Assembly (NCBI GenBank): GCA_002707495.1
Contig: PAMZ01000009.1
Coordinates: forward strand, 29,157-93,156
Direction: 5' to 3'
DNA length: 64,000 nt
From: Halobacteriovoraceae bacterium
Lineage (GTDB): Bacteria; Bdellovibrionota; Bacteriovoracia; Bacteriovoracales; Bacteriovoracaceae
Part shown: positions 48,201 through 58,000 of the stretch, in pieces
How the letters are laid out: every line of letters begins with the position of its first letter
How positions within the stretch are numbered: position 1 is the stretch's first letter
Made by a program: the position numbers and the translations under genes
The notes under the pieces: generated by a model
What the model saw: only the letters and a program-made list of their open reading frames with translations
The model's database searches: none
Told to the model about the DNA's origin: nothing

Positions 48201-50615
48201 AAGAGAGCACTGACAGTTGGCAATCGAGAATTCAGCTATTTTGATATAAACAAAATGGCCAATGAAAAGGCAGAGTATTTTCAGTCGAAAGGAATTAAAC
48301 CAGGAGATCTCGTAGGGCTTTGTTCTGAGCGAGATGAATTTTTATTGGCATCGCTTTTAGGTCTTATGAAAATCGGTGCTGGGTACGTACCACTAGATCC
48401 TTACTTCCCTGATGATCGCTTATTTTACATGATAGAGCACTCTGAAGTTGAAATTCTTCTTATTAGTTCTGAACTAGAAAATCGTTTTAAAGAGTTAAGT
48501 AAGAAAATGCTTATTATAAACCAAGATCACTCCCATTTAAAAGGTGAATACAACCCAGGGTATAATGATAAGAACACCTTGTATGTGATTTACACCTCAG
48601 GAAGTACTGGTAAGCCCAAGGGAGTTGAGGTTAGTTTTGAAGCAGTAAATAATTTAGTCTTATCAATGCACCAGCAAATATCGATGGATCCCAAGACTAA
48701 CCTTTTGGCGATTACAACTTTGAGCTTTGATATATCTGTGCTGGAGCTGTATGTTCCGCTTTTTAGTGGAGGAAGCCTATATCTTGCGGATAAATTTCAA
48801 GCTATAGATGGACACGAAATAGCCTCTATTATTAGAGCGAAAAAAATCAATACGATGCAGGGAACGCCAGCTTCATTCAGACTTCTACTCGCGGCTGGTT
48901 TTGAAGATTTCTCAGACTTTAAAGTTATTTGTGGGGGAGAGCCTTTCCCGCTAGATTTAGCTAAAACTCTTCTGGCAAAAAATGCACAGGTCTGGAATGC
49001 CTATGGTCCTACCGAAACTACAGTCTGGTCACTGATAAAGAAATTAGAGGAGCCTTTGGAAAAAATTTCCATTGGGAAACCAATATTAAACACTCAAGTC
49101 TATATCCTGGATGAAAAGCTTCAAAAAGTTAAAGAGGGCACAGTTGGTGAGCTTTGTATTGGAGGGATGGGACTTTCTAAAGGCTACTATAAAGATCCTG
49201 AAAAAACCTCTAAAGCTTTTATTCTCCACCCTCGATTTGGAAAAATATATCGCACAGGCGATCTCGCTAGATCACTTAAAAATGGTGAGTATGAGTGTTT
49301 AGGCAGAAATGATTCTCAGGTTAAAATCAGAGGGTATAGAATTGAATTAGGTGAAATTGAGAACACGTTAAATTCTCACCCCAATATTAATCAAGTTGCT
49401 GTTATAGTAAAAGAACATTCTGCGACAGATAAAAGACTTTTAGCTTTTTATTCAAGTGGCGAAGAGTTGTCTGATAAATCGCTTAAAGAGTATCTCAGTC
49501 AAACTCTACCTAGCTATATGCTTCCGAACCATTTTTACTTTAAAAGAGAATTGCCACTTACTTTAAATGGAAAAATAGATAAAAAATCTTTGGGTGAATC
49601 TGAAGGAGAAAAGGAGAGGGTATCAGCCGAATTAAGCTCATCTCGTGAAAATCTAGTAAAAATCTGGTCGGATTTATTGGGGCAACCTCCTGGGTCCGAT
49701 GAAGATAACTTCTTTGAATGTGGGGGACACTCACTTTTAGCCGTTGATCTATTTTCTAGGCTAGAAAAAGAATTCGACCTAGAGCTTAATCTTAGTGATT
49801 TGATAACTAAAGCGAATTTTTCTGACATTTTAGAGATGATTGAACCCCAATCAAATCCTCCAGAGAAATTTCAATGCCTTGTTCCGATAAAAGAAACAAG
49901 TTCAGAGAAAAATTTATTTTGTATTCATGGGGTGGGGGGAAATATTCTTAACTATCTCCCTTTAAAAAATTTTACTGGTCTTTTCTCACTTGTAGGTGTT
50001 CAGTCTTATGGTGTGAACGGTGAATTGGATTTACCTGAGTCAATTGAAGACATGGCCTCAAAATATACCGAGGAAATACTGAGGTTTCAAAAAGCGGGAC
50101 CTTATCTTTTGGCAGGCGGCTCAATGGGGGGAACTATTGCTCTAGAGGTTGCTAGCCAGCTAAAAAGCAGAGGACATGAGGTTTCTTCTGTTATTATGTT
50201 TGACACCTTTGGCCCTAATCTAGCTGTTAAGGAGAGGTATAAGCAGAGTCTACACAAAAGACTATTTGAATCTATTCTATGGAGAGGTAGGAAACTGGCA
50301 GATATAATCGTTTCATCGCTTTACCGCTGTTTAGATCTTAAATTACCCCATAAGTTTCGCTATCGGCATATTGAATTGAAAAATTATAAGTTATTGTTTT
50401 CTCATACAGCAAAAGCTTACGATGGTAGGGTCGACTTGATTCGAGCCCCGCAAATGCAGGGTGTAAGTTATGAAGACCCTTTTTTAGGCTGGAAGGGTGT
50501 GTTAGATATAGAGAAATTAAATTGTTATGAAATTGCAGGAACTCACGAAAATATTGTTGAATCAAAAGAACTTCCTCAGAAAGTGGAAGATATTTTACGC
50601 GATATCGGTTCTTAG
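45216..50615 (+). CDS. NRPS: C-T-C-A-T-TE with an A-less module
   Basis: 1799 residues. C1 has HHLICDG (His152, Asp156). Only a ~30-residue linker separates C1 from T1 (Ser499 in GGHSLL), so an A domain is missing there. C2 has HHINFDG (His687, Asp691). A domain (about 1010-1480) has YVIYTSGSTGKPKG and NAYGPTETT; specificity positions read D-I-L-Q-I-G-A-V-W-K, seven of ten identical to the glycine code. T2 Ser1506. Thioesterase (about 1560-1799) has Ser1636 in GGSMGG, an Asp in MFDTFGP and His1777 in GTHEN, so the product is released here. Start is GTG, with GAGGTG about 11 bases before it, coupled to the upstream synthase. The A-less T1 may be loaded in trans or passed over. Confidence 0.92.
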   Translation: MQIVQSKKIFKNLSSGEVELSLPSLSSQQEIWASLQFDEKASLCYNESITITLKGELHTTTLREALGEFVKRHDAFRSCFSPDGRQLIVYRGVDLNFSYLDISIQESNIEQLKALEQTATQIEFDLIQGPLYFFQLVKVNEDDHRLIITAHHLICDGWSMAVLVNEVSSIYEALLAGENHLSSPHQLADFILSFNQIDRSKDLKFWREELRGAPQYVNLPLDFKRPGFRTYESHRLDYKLNINLVEELQKLAAKNRLSYYQILFAAFNAFVAKISGQRDIVIGISSALQSSFGKSDLVGHLVQMLPIRSKIDEVFFLDYAQTLKTKMLNAVDHSKVTFGDIIGEVDLERDPSKIPLMNIIFNVDQQYPDQGFEFKRIEAKYESNPRTYENFELFINATTLSHHCILECQYNTNLFRKETIQRWLVEFENFLFEATKNPRLSFNFKESKPKPISHKDKSSKALETYTQENLKLIKKLWSELLGRDDLDENSNFFDKGGHSLLAMDLSHRLKREFNQNLSVKQIMLNPLLGTQSSFLERVELITDVEKLREVPLGNMADEEFDLSFSQKQSWFVQKLNPNSSIFNVPSAIRVKSNLDINRLKTAYEILLKFHPQLRSTFIKGPRQKIQSVEEVLSMIDFTIYQMDLSAAVEEMNRLAQTAKDLSEKILFTLKIYQLDDEDFILFNCFHHINFDGWSFDLFFDHLNKAYTNQTFNREGRTYKQYIEEQCQKLRSSEFNSRVTSFAQGFKGNDISLYPCDKERPEVMSFEASTIPFEFSQAQIDLFQAFSKKQGISLFNIFISAFAKALLRRVEGQVITLGTPLRARPSIEDRDTIGYFVNSLPVLLTDASDPLEFLQRTQKQLLETLENEDIPLECLVRELGIKRDTSKTALFQQLFSFQEVSNREGVFDNKKYTQVNIAKASTHTDIDMWIKASQEKIEGAIEYRKDLYQEETIKNLLQDFYEVLDWLTKESLVDDTSSQPESVFHAVETFAEKTPLKRALTVGNREFSYFDINKMANEKAEYFQSKGIKPGDLVGLCSERDEFLLASLLGLMKIGAGYVPLDPYFPDDRLFYMIEHSEVEILLISSELENRFKELSKKMLIINQDHSHLKGEYNPGYNDKNTLYVIYTSGSTGKPKGVEVSFEAVNNLVLSMHQQISMDPKTNLLAITTLSFDISVLELYVPLFSGGSLYLADKFQAIDGHEIASIIRAKKINTMQGTPASFRLLLAAGFEDFSDFKVICGGEPFPLDLAKTLLAKNAQVWNAYGPTETTVWSLIKKLEEPLEKISIGKPILNTQVYILDEKLQKVKEGTVGELCIGGMGLSKGYYKDPEKTSKAFILHPRFGKIYRTGDLARSLKNGEYECLGRNDSQVKIRGYRIELGEIENTLNSHPNINQVAVIVKEHSATDKRLLAFYSSGEELSDKSLKEYLSQTLPSYMLPNHFYFKRELPLTLNGKIDKKSLGESEGEKERVSAELSSSRENLVKIWSDLLGQPPGSDEDNFFECGGHSLLAVDLFSRLEKEFDLELNLSDLITKANFSDILEMIEPQSNPPEKFQCLVPIKETSSEKNLFCIHGVGGNILNYLPLKNFTGLFSLVGVQSYGVNGELDLPESIEDMASKYTEEILRFQKAGPYLLAGGSMGGTIALEVASQLKSRGHEVSSVIMFDTFGPNLAVKERYKQSLHKRLFESILWRGRKLADIIVSSLYRCLDLKLPHKFRYRHIELKNYKLLFSHTAKAYDGRVDLIRAPQMQGVSYEDPFLGWKGVLDIEKLNCYEIAGTHENIVESKELPQKVEDILRDIGS

Positions 50616-53100
50616 TCTCCTAGGCCACAGCACCCAATCCCTAGCTTCTTTAGACATGATTCAATGGAATAAAGAGTTTTCTGAAGGAACTTATGTTCAT
50701 CTAGAATCAAATGAGAAATTTCTCAAGGGATTGAAAAAATATAATTATATTAATATTTGGATCGAAAATCTGGGAGAGGCAGAAAAAGAATTCTATTTCG
50801 CTATCAAAGACAATCAGACCAAAGATTATTGGGGGCAATTTACTTATAAAACGAAACTTGCTTCTGGTTTGAATAAAATATGGATTAATCTCGATAGATA
50901 TGTGGGCGAGCGAGGCTCGCATCGCTACAAGCGAAAGATTAATAAAAGTAAAATAAGAGAAGTTTTTGTCGTTTTCAATCCTGAACAATCTACAACTAAA
51001 GAGAAGATTAAGCTTAAGCAGGCTTCTTTTGCTCAAATAGAGTTTCCTCGATTACCAAAAGGAGCAAGATTTTTTATTTTTGGTGAGGACTTAGAAAGCC
51101 ATAGTGCACGATTAGTAACTTCTAAAACTAATTATACCAAAAAATTAGGCTATGGATTCGAGCAGATAAAATTATGGCAAAACAGAGATGCCAAAATAGC
51201 ACCGAAGATTCTGTCGCAGTCAATAGGGGTGCACGAAGCCAGTTTTTCGATGGATCTTCCACCTGGAAATTATTTTTTTGAGTTGATATGGGATGAGCTA
51301 GGCTATTGGGAAACTCCCTTTTGGAAGAATCGTAGACTATATATTAATTCGAAACCTGAATTAATCGAGACAAGGTCTAGTTGGAGTGATTATCTGGAAG
51401 ATCATTTTTACTTTGAAAGGCATTTAAAAGAAGAGCCATTTGAACAATTAACTTCAAAGCTCAAACCCATAATTTTCAAGAAAAAGCATAAAGGTGGGAA
51501 AATATCGCTACGATTTGAAGGAGATGCGAGTGCAGTCAGTTTAAACACTCTTTTCGTTTATCCAGAGTCAATAAGTGAAAAAGTGAAGACCTTTAAACAA
51601 GAAATGAAAAGATTTAATCAAACAGAGTTTGACCAGAATTATCGATTCGTTGAAGAAAAGCAAAATCAGCCCACGAGTATTAATGTATCTGACTCATTAT
51701 CTCAAGGTGATTGCGGTCTTTCTATTGGTGAAAAACTCATAGGCGAGAGCGATCGCCCTACTAGGATTTGGATTTGTTTGAAGGGGTTGAGAGGTCAAAA
51801 AGTGAAGATCACTGGATTAGACCCTCAGGTTCGTTTTCGAAAAAGCGTTTCTTCTTATCAAGCGCTTGACCTTGGCCATGAAAGTTATACTTATCGACCG
51901 AGTTTTTTTAAAGAAGGAATGATCTCGAAGGTGGAAGAGAACTTTCAAATCTTAGAGGTTGAAATACCCTCAAAAATCGAGGGGGAAATAAAATTTGAAG
52001 TTTTAGCTGGGAAAAGTAAAAAATTGGTTAGTACCAATATATATCGGATCCCCTATATTAAAAATCCTCTTAATTTAGGATTGTTCGGGCCGCTTCCGAT
52101 TGGACCTACTTATTTTGAGGGCCAGAAAAAAGCTTTTTGGATAAATGAATTAAAAGACAAGGTGATTTCTGAATTAAAAAAGACAGAGATTAGTTTTGTT
52201 GTGGATCAGTTTCAGCCAGATTTTAAGTATTTGCCAGGCAATGAATCCTTCGTGTTAATGCAGGATAAACTCTATCAAAAAGGGTTTGGAGATCAGAATC
52301 GATACATTTATAATTCAAAGTTTTGGAAGGAACTCTTTCAAGGACATTATCGAAATAGTGCTCAGACTGAGAATGAGTATGTCGAAAATCTTAATTTAGA
52401 GCTTAAGAAGTTTCGAGCAACACCTCTTATTTACCTTTATAGTGACGAGGCTACAGGCTATCGAAATGCCATCGAGTATGACTATATAGAGGGAAGAAAG
52501 CTTAAAAATCAATTTCCAAATATCGAGATTGGAGGGTTTGCGAATCCTTATGATTATAAAAAAGCTAAAAAACTCTACGAGAGCTGGAATTATATTTATT
52601 TTAGTGATCTTCCATCCAAAAATTTTATTGCTGAGATCAACCAGAAGTATATGGAATGGGGCCTTTATAATCTATGTGCTGAAATTGATGCTAATCTGAT
52701 GAATTGCTATGGAAGAGTCCTCTATAGTTTGTACAGAAATGGCTTAAGGTCCATGATTGAGTGGCATCTCAATTCCTCTCAAAATTTTCCCTATTTTGAC
52801 CTAGACGGAAGAGAGGCGGATATTGCTTTTCTACTGACAGATAAAAGGGGAGAGCTCCACCCAACTTTGCGCTACCGTGAGCTTCAGTCTGGTTTACTCA
52901 TTTTTAAGAAATTACTCTATCTGGAGCAGGAGTCTTCAAAAGGCAAGCTTTCCGCCAGAGATTCAAAATGGCTCGGGCAGGCAGAAAATCAGGTGAAAAT
53001 GCCCTTAAAACCAGGGCTTAAGCAAATTAATAGCCAGCAACTAAGTAAATTTTATAGAGAGTTACATTCTCTTATTTCCAGGACGTTAAAGAGTCGTTAA
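50527..53100 (+). CDS. exported glycoside-hydrolase-like protein (DUF4091-like C-terminus)
   Basis: Up to 857 residues. The ATG at 50527 lies inside the end of the thioesterase gene (89-base overlap); in-frame TTG codons at 50554 or 50557 would give a more usual signal peptide (KIFYAISVLSLLG core, cleavage near SLA). The first ~500 residues are beta-rich, suggesting jelly-roll domains. The rest looks like a TIM-barrel with LGLFGPLPIGP, FVVDQF, LIYLYSDEATGY, and ends GREADIAFLLTDKRGELHPTLRYRELQSGLLIFKK split into the LR-E pattern seen in DUF4091 glycoside hydrolases. Likely periplasmic or secreted, and may cut or edit the glycan made by the neighbouring locus. The catalytic acids cannot be assigned with certainty. 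Confidence 0.68.
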   Translation: MKLQELTKILLNQKNFLRKWKIFYAISVLSLLGHSTQSLASLDMIQWNKEFSEGTYVHLESNEKFLKGLKKYNYINIWIENLGEAEKEFYFAIKDNQTKDYWGQFTYKTKLASGLNKIWINLDRYVGERGSHRYKRKINKSKIREVFVVFNPEQSTTKEKIKLKQASFAQIEFPRLPKGARFFIFGEDLESHSARLVTSKTNYTKKLGYGFEQIKLWQNRDAKIAPKILSQSIGVHEASFSMDLPPGNYFFELIWDELGYWETPFWKNRRLYINSKPELIETRSSWSDYLEDHFYFERHLKEEPFEQLTSKLKPIIFKKKHKGGKISLRFEGDASAVSLNTLFVYPESISEKVKTFKQEMKRFNQTEFDQNYRFVEEKQNQPTSINVSDSLSQGDCGLSIGEKLIGESDRPTRIWICLKGLRGQKVKITGLDPQVRFRKSVSSYQALDLGHESYTYRPSFFKEGMISKVEENFQILEVEIPSKIEGEIKFEVLAGKSKKLVSTNIYRIPYIKNPLNLGLFGPLPIGPTYFEGQKKAFWINELKDKVISELKKTEISFVVDQFQPDFKYLPGNESFVLMQDKLYQKGFGDQNRYIYNSKFWKELFQGHYRNSAQTENEYVENLNLELKKFRATPLIYLYSDEATGYRNAIEYDYIEGRKLKNQFPNIEIGGFANPYDYKKAKKLYESWNYIYFSDLPSKNFIAEINQKYMEWGLYNLCAEIDANLMNCYGRVLYSLYRNGLRSMIEWHLNSSQNFPYFDLDGREADIAFLLTDKRGELHPTLRYRELQSGLLIFKKLLYLEQESSKGKLSARDSKWLGQAENQVKMPLKPGLKQINSQQLSKFYRELHSLISRTLKSR

Positions 53101-53126
53101 GGCACTGTAATTTTTACGTCATCCCA

Positions 53127-53161
53127 AAGATTTCTGTAGTACGAAAGTGAAGATTTCTGTA
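53127..53161 (+). repeat. 12-bp direct repeat upstream of the sugar transferase
   Basis: AAGATTTCTGTA occurs at 53127-53138 and again at 53150-53161, starts 23 bp apart (about two helix turns), in the only intergenic gap between the synthase unit and the sugar transferase. It could be a regulator site. Confidence 0.6.
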
Positions 53162-53192
53162 TATTGCAGCGGCACGAAGGGGTTCATGCGAT

Positions 53193-53936
53193 ATGAAATA
53201 CACATTTGTAGACACAATTGGTACCGGCGTAGGTCATGGTCAGTATCTTAGGGATTTTAGTGAATTCGAGGAAGAAACTCCTTGGGCGGATCCTATTCTT
53301 AGAATTTTCTTTAGATATGCTACGGTAAAAAACTATAGTCTTTATAGGACTTCTGCCTTTGACTATCTTCCTCGATTTTTAGCAGCAGCACTAGTAATAC
53401 TACTTAGCCCAATATTTATTCTTATTGCTACTCTAATTAAAGTCATGATGCCTGGTAAGGTTTTTTATAAGCAAACTCGGGTAGGTCAGAATGGAAAACT
53501 CTTTCAGGTCTTAAAATTTCGTACAATGATTGAAAATGCTGAGGACTCGACGGGTCATACTTTGAGCTGGACAGGAGATCCTCGAATAACAGGACTTGGA
53601 AGCTTTTTGAGAAAATCGCACCTCGACGAACTTCCACAACTAATTAACGTTGTTAAAGGTGAGATGTTCTTTATAGGCCCAAGACCCGAGAGACCAGAGT
53701 TTACAGCTATTTTTGAAGAAACAATCAAAGGCTATAACGATCGACATCGCGTTAAACCCGGGATAACGGGTCTGGCTCAATTAGCTTGTACTTATAATGC
53801 TACTGCCTCTCAAAAACTAAAGTTTGATCTCATGTATATTGCGATGAAGGATTCATTCATTTTAAATACTATGATTGCTATCTACACAATTAAAAAGATG
53901 ATTTTTTTGAAATCGACGGCAAATCTCTTAAGATAA
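53193..53936 (+). CDS. polyprenyl-phosphate sugar-1-phosphate transferase
   Basis: 247 residues, bacterial sugar transferase family (WbaP/PglC-type catalytic domain). One membrane segment (about 61-85) precedes KVFYKQTRVGQNGK, LKFRTMIENAE, LRKSHLDELPQLINVVKGEM, FIGPRPERPEF and RHRVKPGITGLAQL, all signatures of the family. It transfers a sugar phosphate from a UDP-sugar to undecaprenyl phosphate, the first step of repeat-unit synthesis, and thus initiates the glycan whose later genes lie 15 kb upstream. It lacks the four extra N-terminal membrane helices of full-length WbaP. GAAGGGG precedes the ATG. The acyltransferase follows 4 bases later. Confidence 0.93.
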   Translation: MKYTFVDTIGTGVGHGQYLRDFSEFEEETPWADPILRIFFRYATVKNYSLYRTSAFDYLPRFLAAALVILLSPIFILIATLIKVMMPGKVFYKQTRVGQNGKLFQVLKFRTMIENAEDSTGHTLSWTGDPRITGLGSFLRKSHLDELPQLINVVKGEMFFIGPRPERPEFTAIFEETIKGYNDRHRVKPGITGLAQLACTYNATASQKLKFDLMYIAMKDSFILNTMIAIYTIKKMIFLKSTANLLR

Positions 53937-53940
53937 GAAG

Positions 53941-55023
53941 GTGACCTCAAAAACAAATTATTTATTCGGTCTCGATAGTCTTCGAGGCATTGCCGCGATT
54001 TCGATCGTTCTCTTGCATTTCACGACCTATCTTTACCCTCTGATCGGTTCTGCCATTGAGACTTATACACCTTTTTTAAAAAGAACTTACCTTTTTGTGG
54101 ATATGTTTTTTATCATCAGTGGAATTGTTCTCACTTTGAATTATCGGAGAACTTTTTCACGCTCTATTAAGTTTAAAGATTATAAAAAATTTCTGACTAA
54201 AAGATTGATTAAAATATATCCTCTGCATGTTTTTACCCTTTTGATCTTAGTCATATTCTTTGGACTAGCGACTCCTATACCTGAAAGTTCAAAAGATTTC
54301 GGCGTAATTATGAATCCGATGACTTTGAGTCAGAATCTATTATTGTTACACTCTTCAGGAATAGCAGACCAAGGATGTCTCAATTGTACCAGTTGGAATT
54401 ATCCCTCTTGGTCTATCAGTGTAGAGTGGATGAATTATCTCATTCTTCCGATTTTAATTTGGTTATCCTTAAGAATGAAGATGTTTCTTTTAGTAGTAAA
54501 CATTTTGTTGGTTTTCACGATTTATTTTTTTATTGAAGTTCCTCATGGTCATTTGGATTTTGCATCCTGGGCAGGAGTATTGCGCTGTCTCTGTGGAGTT
54601 TGTACAGGTATTTCAATTGCAAATTACAGAGAAAAAATTAAGATATATCTCTCACCTGGGATGGGACTGATTTTAATTCTAGCTTTTTTTCATTTTAGTC
54701 CAATCGATACACTGACACTTTTGCCTATTATATACTTAGTTTTAAGTGCTATGAAAGATTCCGATACTGGATGGTTTGAAAACTCTCTTTTTCAGTATCT
54801 TGGACAAAGATCTTATTCCCTATATATGATTCACGGAGTTGTTCATTTATTGTTGGGCTATTGGCCTCAAGTTAGATGGGGTTATAATCCTCTTGAGAGT
54901 TTGAGCTTAACTGAGTCAATTCTTGGTCTTGTCTTTAGTATTTTTCTAACAATACTTCTCGCAGAGTTAACTTATCAGAGTCTTGAGTTAAGACTTTCAA
55001 GATATCTGAAGTCAAAGATTTAG
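53941..55023 (+). CDS. acyltransferase family 3 membrane protein
   Basis: 360 residues with about ten hydrophobic segments. The N-terminus FGLDSLRGIAAISIVLLH carries the His of the family signature, and SWSISVEWMNYLILPI and YSLYMIHGVVHLLLGY follow. Members O-acylate sugars (often O-acetylation) at the inner membrane. Start is GTG, 4 bases after the sugar transferase stop, so the two are coupled; the ribosome site (AAGATAAGAAGG) is very close to the start. Its stop overlaps the stop of the convergent giant lipoprotein gene. A role in decorating the local polysaccharide is the natural reading. Confidence 0.88.
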   Translation: MTSKTNYLFGLDSLRGIAAISIVLLHFTTYLYPLIGSAIETYTPFLKRTYLFVDMFFIISGIVLTLNYRRTFSRSIKFKDYKKFLTKRLIKIYPLHVFTLLILVIFFGLATPIPESSKDFGVIMNPMTLSQNLLLLHSSGIADQGCLNCTSWNYPSWSISVEWMNYLILPILIWLSLRMKMFLLVVNILLVFTIYFFIEVPHGHLDFASWAGVLRCLCGVCTGISIANYREKIKIYLSPGMGLILILAFFHFSPIDTLTLLPIIYLVLSAMKDSDTGWFENSLFQYLGQRSYSLYMIHGVVHLLLGYWPQVRWGYNPLESLSLTESILGLVFSIFLTILLAELTYQSLELRLSRYLKSKI

Positions 55024-58000
55024 GGGGTTCCCCATTTGTTTTGGAGATATTGTTCTAGTGTAGAAATTTCCTGAGCTGTAAGGGCACGATCGAAAACTAA
55101 AAATTCAGCGATATATCCGTTTAATCGATTTCCACCAGTTGTATCATCCCCAAGCACATAGTCGCCATTTCCAGTGAACGTAGTATTGAAGTCGATTCCA
55201 CCGTTAAAGACTTCCGTACTGCCGTTTTCTGTTACGATAGCACTAGCACCATTATTTTCGATTCTCCACATTTGAAAGCTTCCTAAAGTTAGAGCTGGGT
55301 TGTAGTTAGTGTTTGAGGCATATCTTCTATCAATAAAAAAACCTCTGGCGTTTCCACCACCACCTTCTCTAAATTCGAAAAGGGCCCTATCGGTTGAGCC
55401 TGTATCAAATTGTCCTACAATAACAAAAGTGAGGTCTGTCCCATTTGCTCTGGTAAAACTACCTTCAAGTCCTACGGCGTGGTTATCAAATCTTACTGCT
55501 GGCTTACCATTTTGAGCATCGTATTCCATGACGGGCTGATTAGCGGTTACCGCTTCCGTAGCATTAGATGCTGCTCCAGTTAAGTCCACCCAAGTCGCAA
55601 CTTTTGCTCCATCAATGGGTGATGTACCATTACCATTTACGTTAGTTGCATCCAACCATGCTACCGGATCAAGTGAGAGAACATCAAAAATTTCAGCAGT
55701 TGAAATGCTTGAAAATGGTCCAAGTAGTCCATTATTTGCAGCAACTCTAAATTCGTAGGTTATTCCTGAAGATAATCCAGTTACAGTTGCTGAGTTGGTT
55801 GTAGGTGAAGGAGAAAGGGTAATCCAAGTGGATTGACCTTGCTCTCTATATTGAACTGCATAGCTTGTGATTGCCGTACCATTATCATTAGGAATGGCCC
55901 AAGAAAGTGCGAGCTCAGTATTTGAAGTTGTTGGCGCGGCAGTTAGTCCTGTAACTTGATCAGGAGCCGTTATTCCCGTAGCTGTATCAACAATGACTCC
56001 AGGCATAGCATCTGAGTACAAAGAAAAGTCTAGAACAGCATCATCCGTATCAGCACCCTTAATCGTACCACTATTCAAATCAATTGAATTTGATACCAAT
56101 GTAATACCATCGGCATCCGCATCTCCCGGCTGGACTACATATTCAAATTCTAATCCGGTCGAACCTGTTCCAGTTTGGTAGGTGGCGTATCTGGTTACTC
56201 CTCCAATATTAATAGCGATTCTTGGACTCCCTGTTATATTAACGAGCTCATTAAAATTAACTTGAAAGAGAAGTCCAACTCCGTCAGGGTAGGTTCCATC
56301 AACAGGCTCAATAAACTCTACAATACTTGGAACCGCAGAATCAGCAAAAACTGATCCAAATGACGTGGTTGAAAGGGTTAAGGCTGCATCGTTTGAATTT
56401 TCATCTTGAATGGTTCCAGAGTTTAAATCAATAGAGCTAGCTATGTTGATTCCATTGGCATCAGCATCCCCAGCTGCGACATCGTATTCAAACGTAAGTG
56501 TATTTGTGCCCGATCCACCGTTATAGGTGGCGTAAATATTTGCACTGGCCTGCGATTCAAAATAAAGTTCAATTCGAGGAAGTCCTGTGACATTGACCAC
56601 TTGATCAAATACTACACTGATAGAGATTGTCTCACTTAGTGTATAAGTATTCGCTGCGATCGAGTTAGAACTGACCTCTGGTCCATCAGTATCTTTAACC
56701 ACATTTTGAGTTGCCTGGACGGCAGGAGTAGCGGCAGCATTATCATGATCTGCAGTTACTAATACGGAAGCCGAGTCTGCCACACCTGTGAGATCAAGAG
56801 CACCTGAGTTATAGCTCCCTCCCGAACAAGTTGGTGTTGCAGCTACTCCTCCGACATCTAAAGTAACAGTTCTTGTATCTTCTGAACAAGTTCCCGTCAC
56901 AACATAACTTGAAACATTATTTATATTAATCACACTTAAGGCATCAATGGTAACCGTAGGAACCGCCAGGTTTATGGTGAACGCATTGGAGGTAGCATTG
57001 GTTAAAGCGCCAGACGTAAAGTCAAAAGTATAGCCAGAATTTGCGGTATCTATTGTTATATCATCAAAGGTGGCCACTCCCGCAACAGCGGCTTTAGTTG
57101 TCGTTCCACCAATAACTGCAGCTCCAGCACTTGGATCCGTTCCAAAACCAAGAGTCACGTTATCTATGGCTGAAGTAACAAGAATATTATTAGCATCTCT
57201 TATTTCAACGACTATCGAAGGCGTAATAACGGCCAGTTGATCTGCATTTGATGGCTGAGTTGTTATGACTAATTGAGAAGGAACTCCATTTACATTAAAG
57301 CTTGCGGAAGTCGCTTGGGTTAAAGCACCTGAAGTGGCATCTAGAACAAAGCCAGATCCCGCATAGTCAACAGTTATATCATTGAAAGTTGCCACACCTG
57401 CTACTGCCGCTTGAGTCACAGTCCCTCCAAGTGTTGCAGAGCCGGAGGGATCATTATTGAAGGCGAGGGTAATACTATCAGTGTCGCTGGTAATATTTCC
57501 GTATGCATCTTGAATTTCAACTTCGATTGATGGAGCTATCGCAGTATTCATGTCGACATCAGTGGGCTCCACTTTGAAAGCAAGCTGGCTTTTTACATTA
57601 GGACTAATATTGAAAGTGCTTGAGGTCGCATCTGTTAATGCTCCTGAGGTGAAATTTAGCGTATAACCATTTTGCGCATTGTCGATATTGAGATCACTAA
57701 AAGTCGCAACCCCACCAACAGCCGCAACTGTTAAAGTACCACCTAAGGTAGCGGCTCCAGCACTTGGATCAGTTCCAAAGGCAACAGTAACATTGGAAGT
57801 TTCACTGGTGACAAGATTATTGCTAGCATCTCTCAGTTCAACTGTGATCGCGGGGGAGATATTGTCTCCTGCTAAAGCATCAGTTGGCTCTTGAGTGATA
57901 ACTAATTGAGTGGCCGGTGGTTCTTCTATGTCAAAGCTTGTGGACGTCGCCCCAGTAAGACCAGTCGAATCGAATTGGAGTGTATAACCTGTATTGATGG

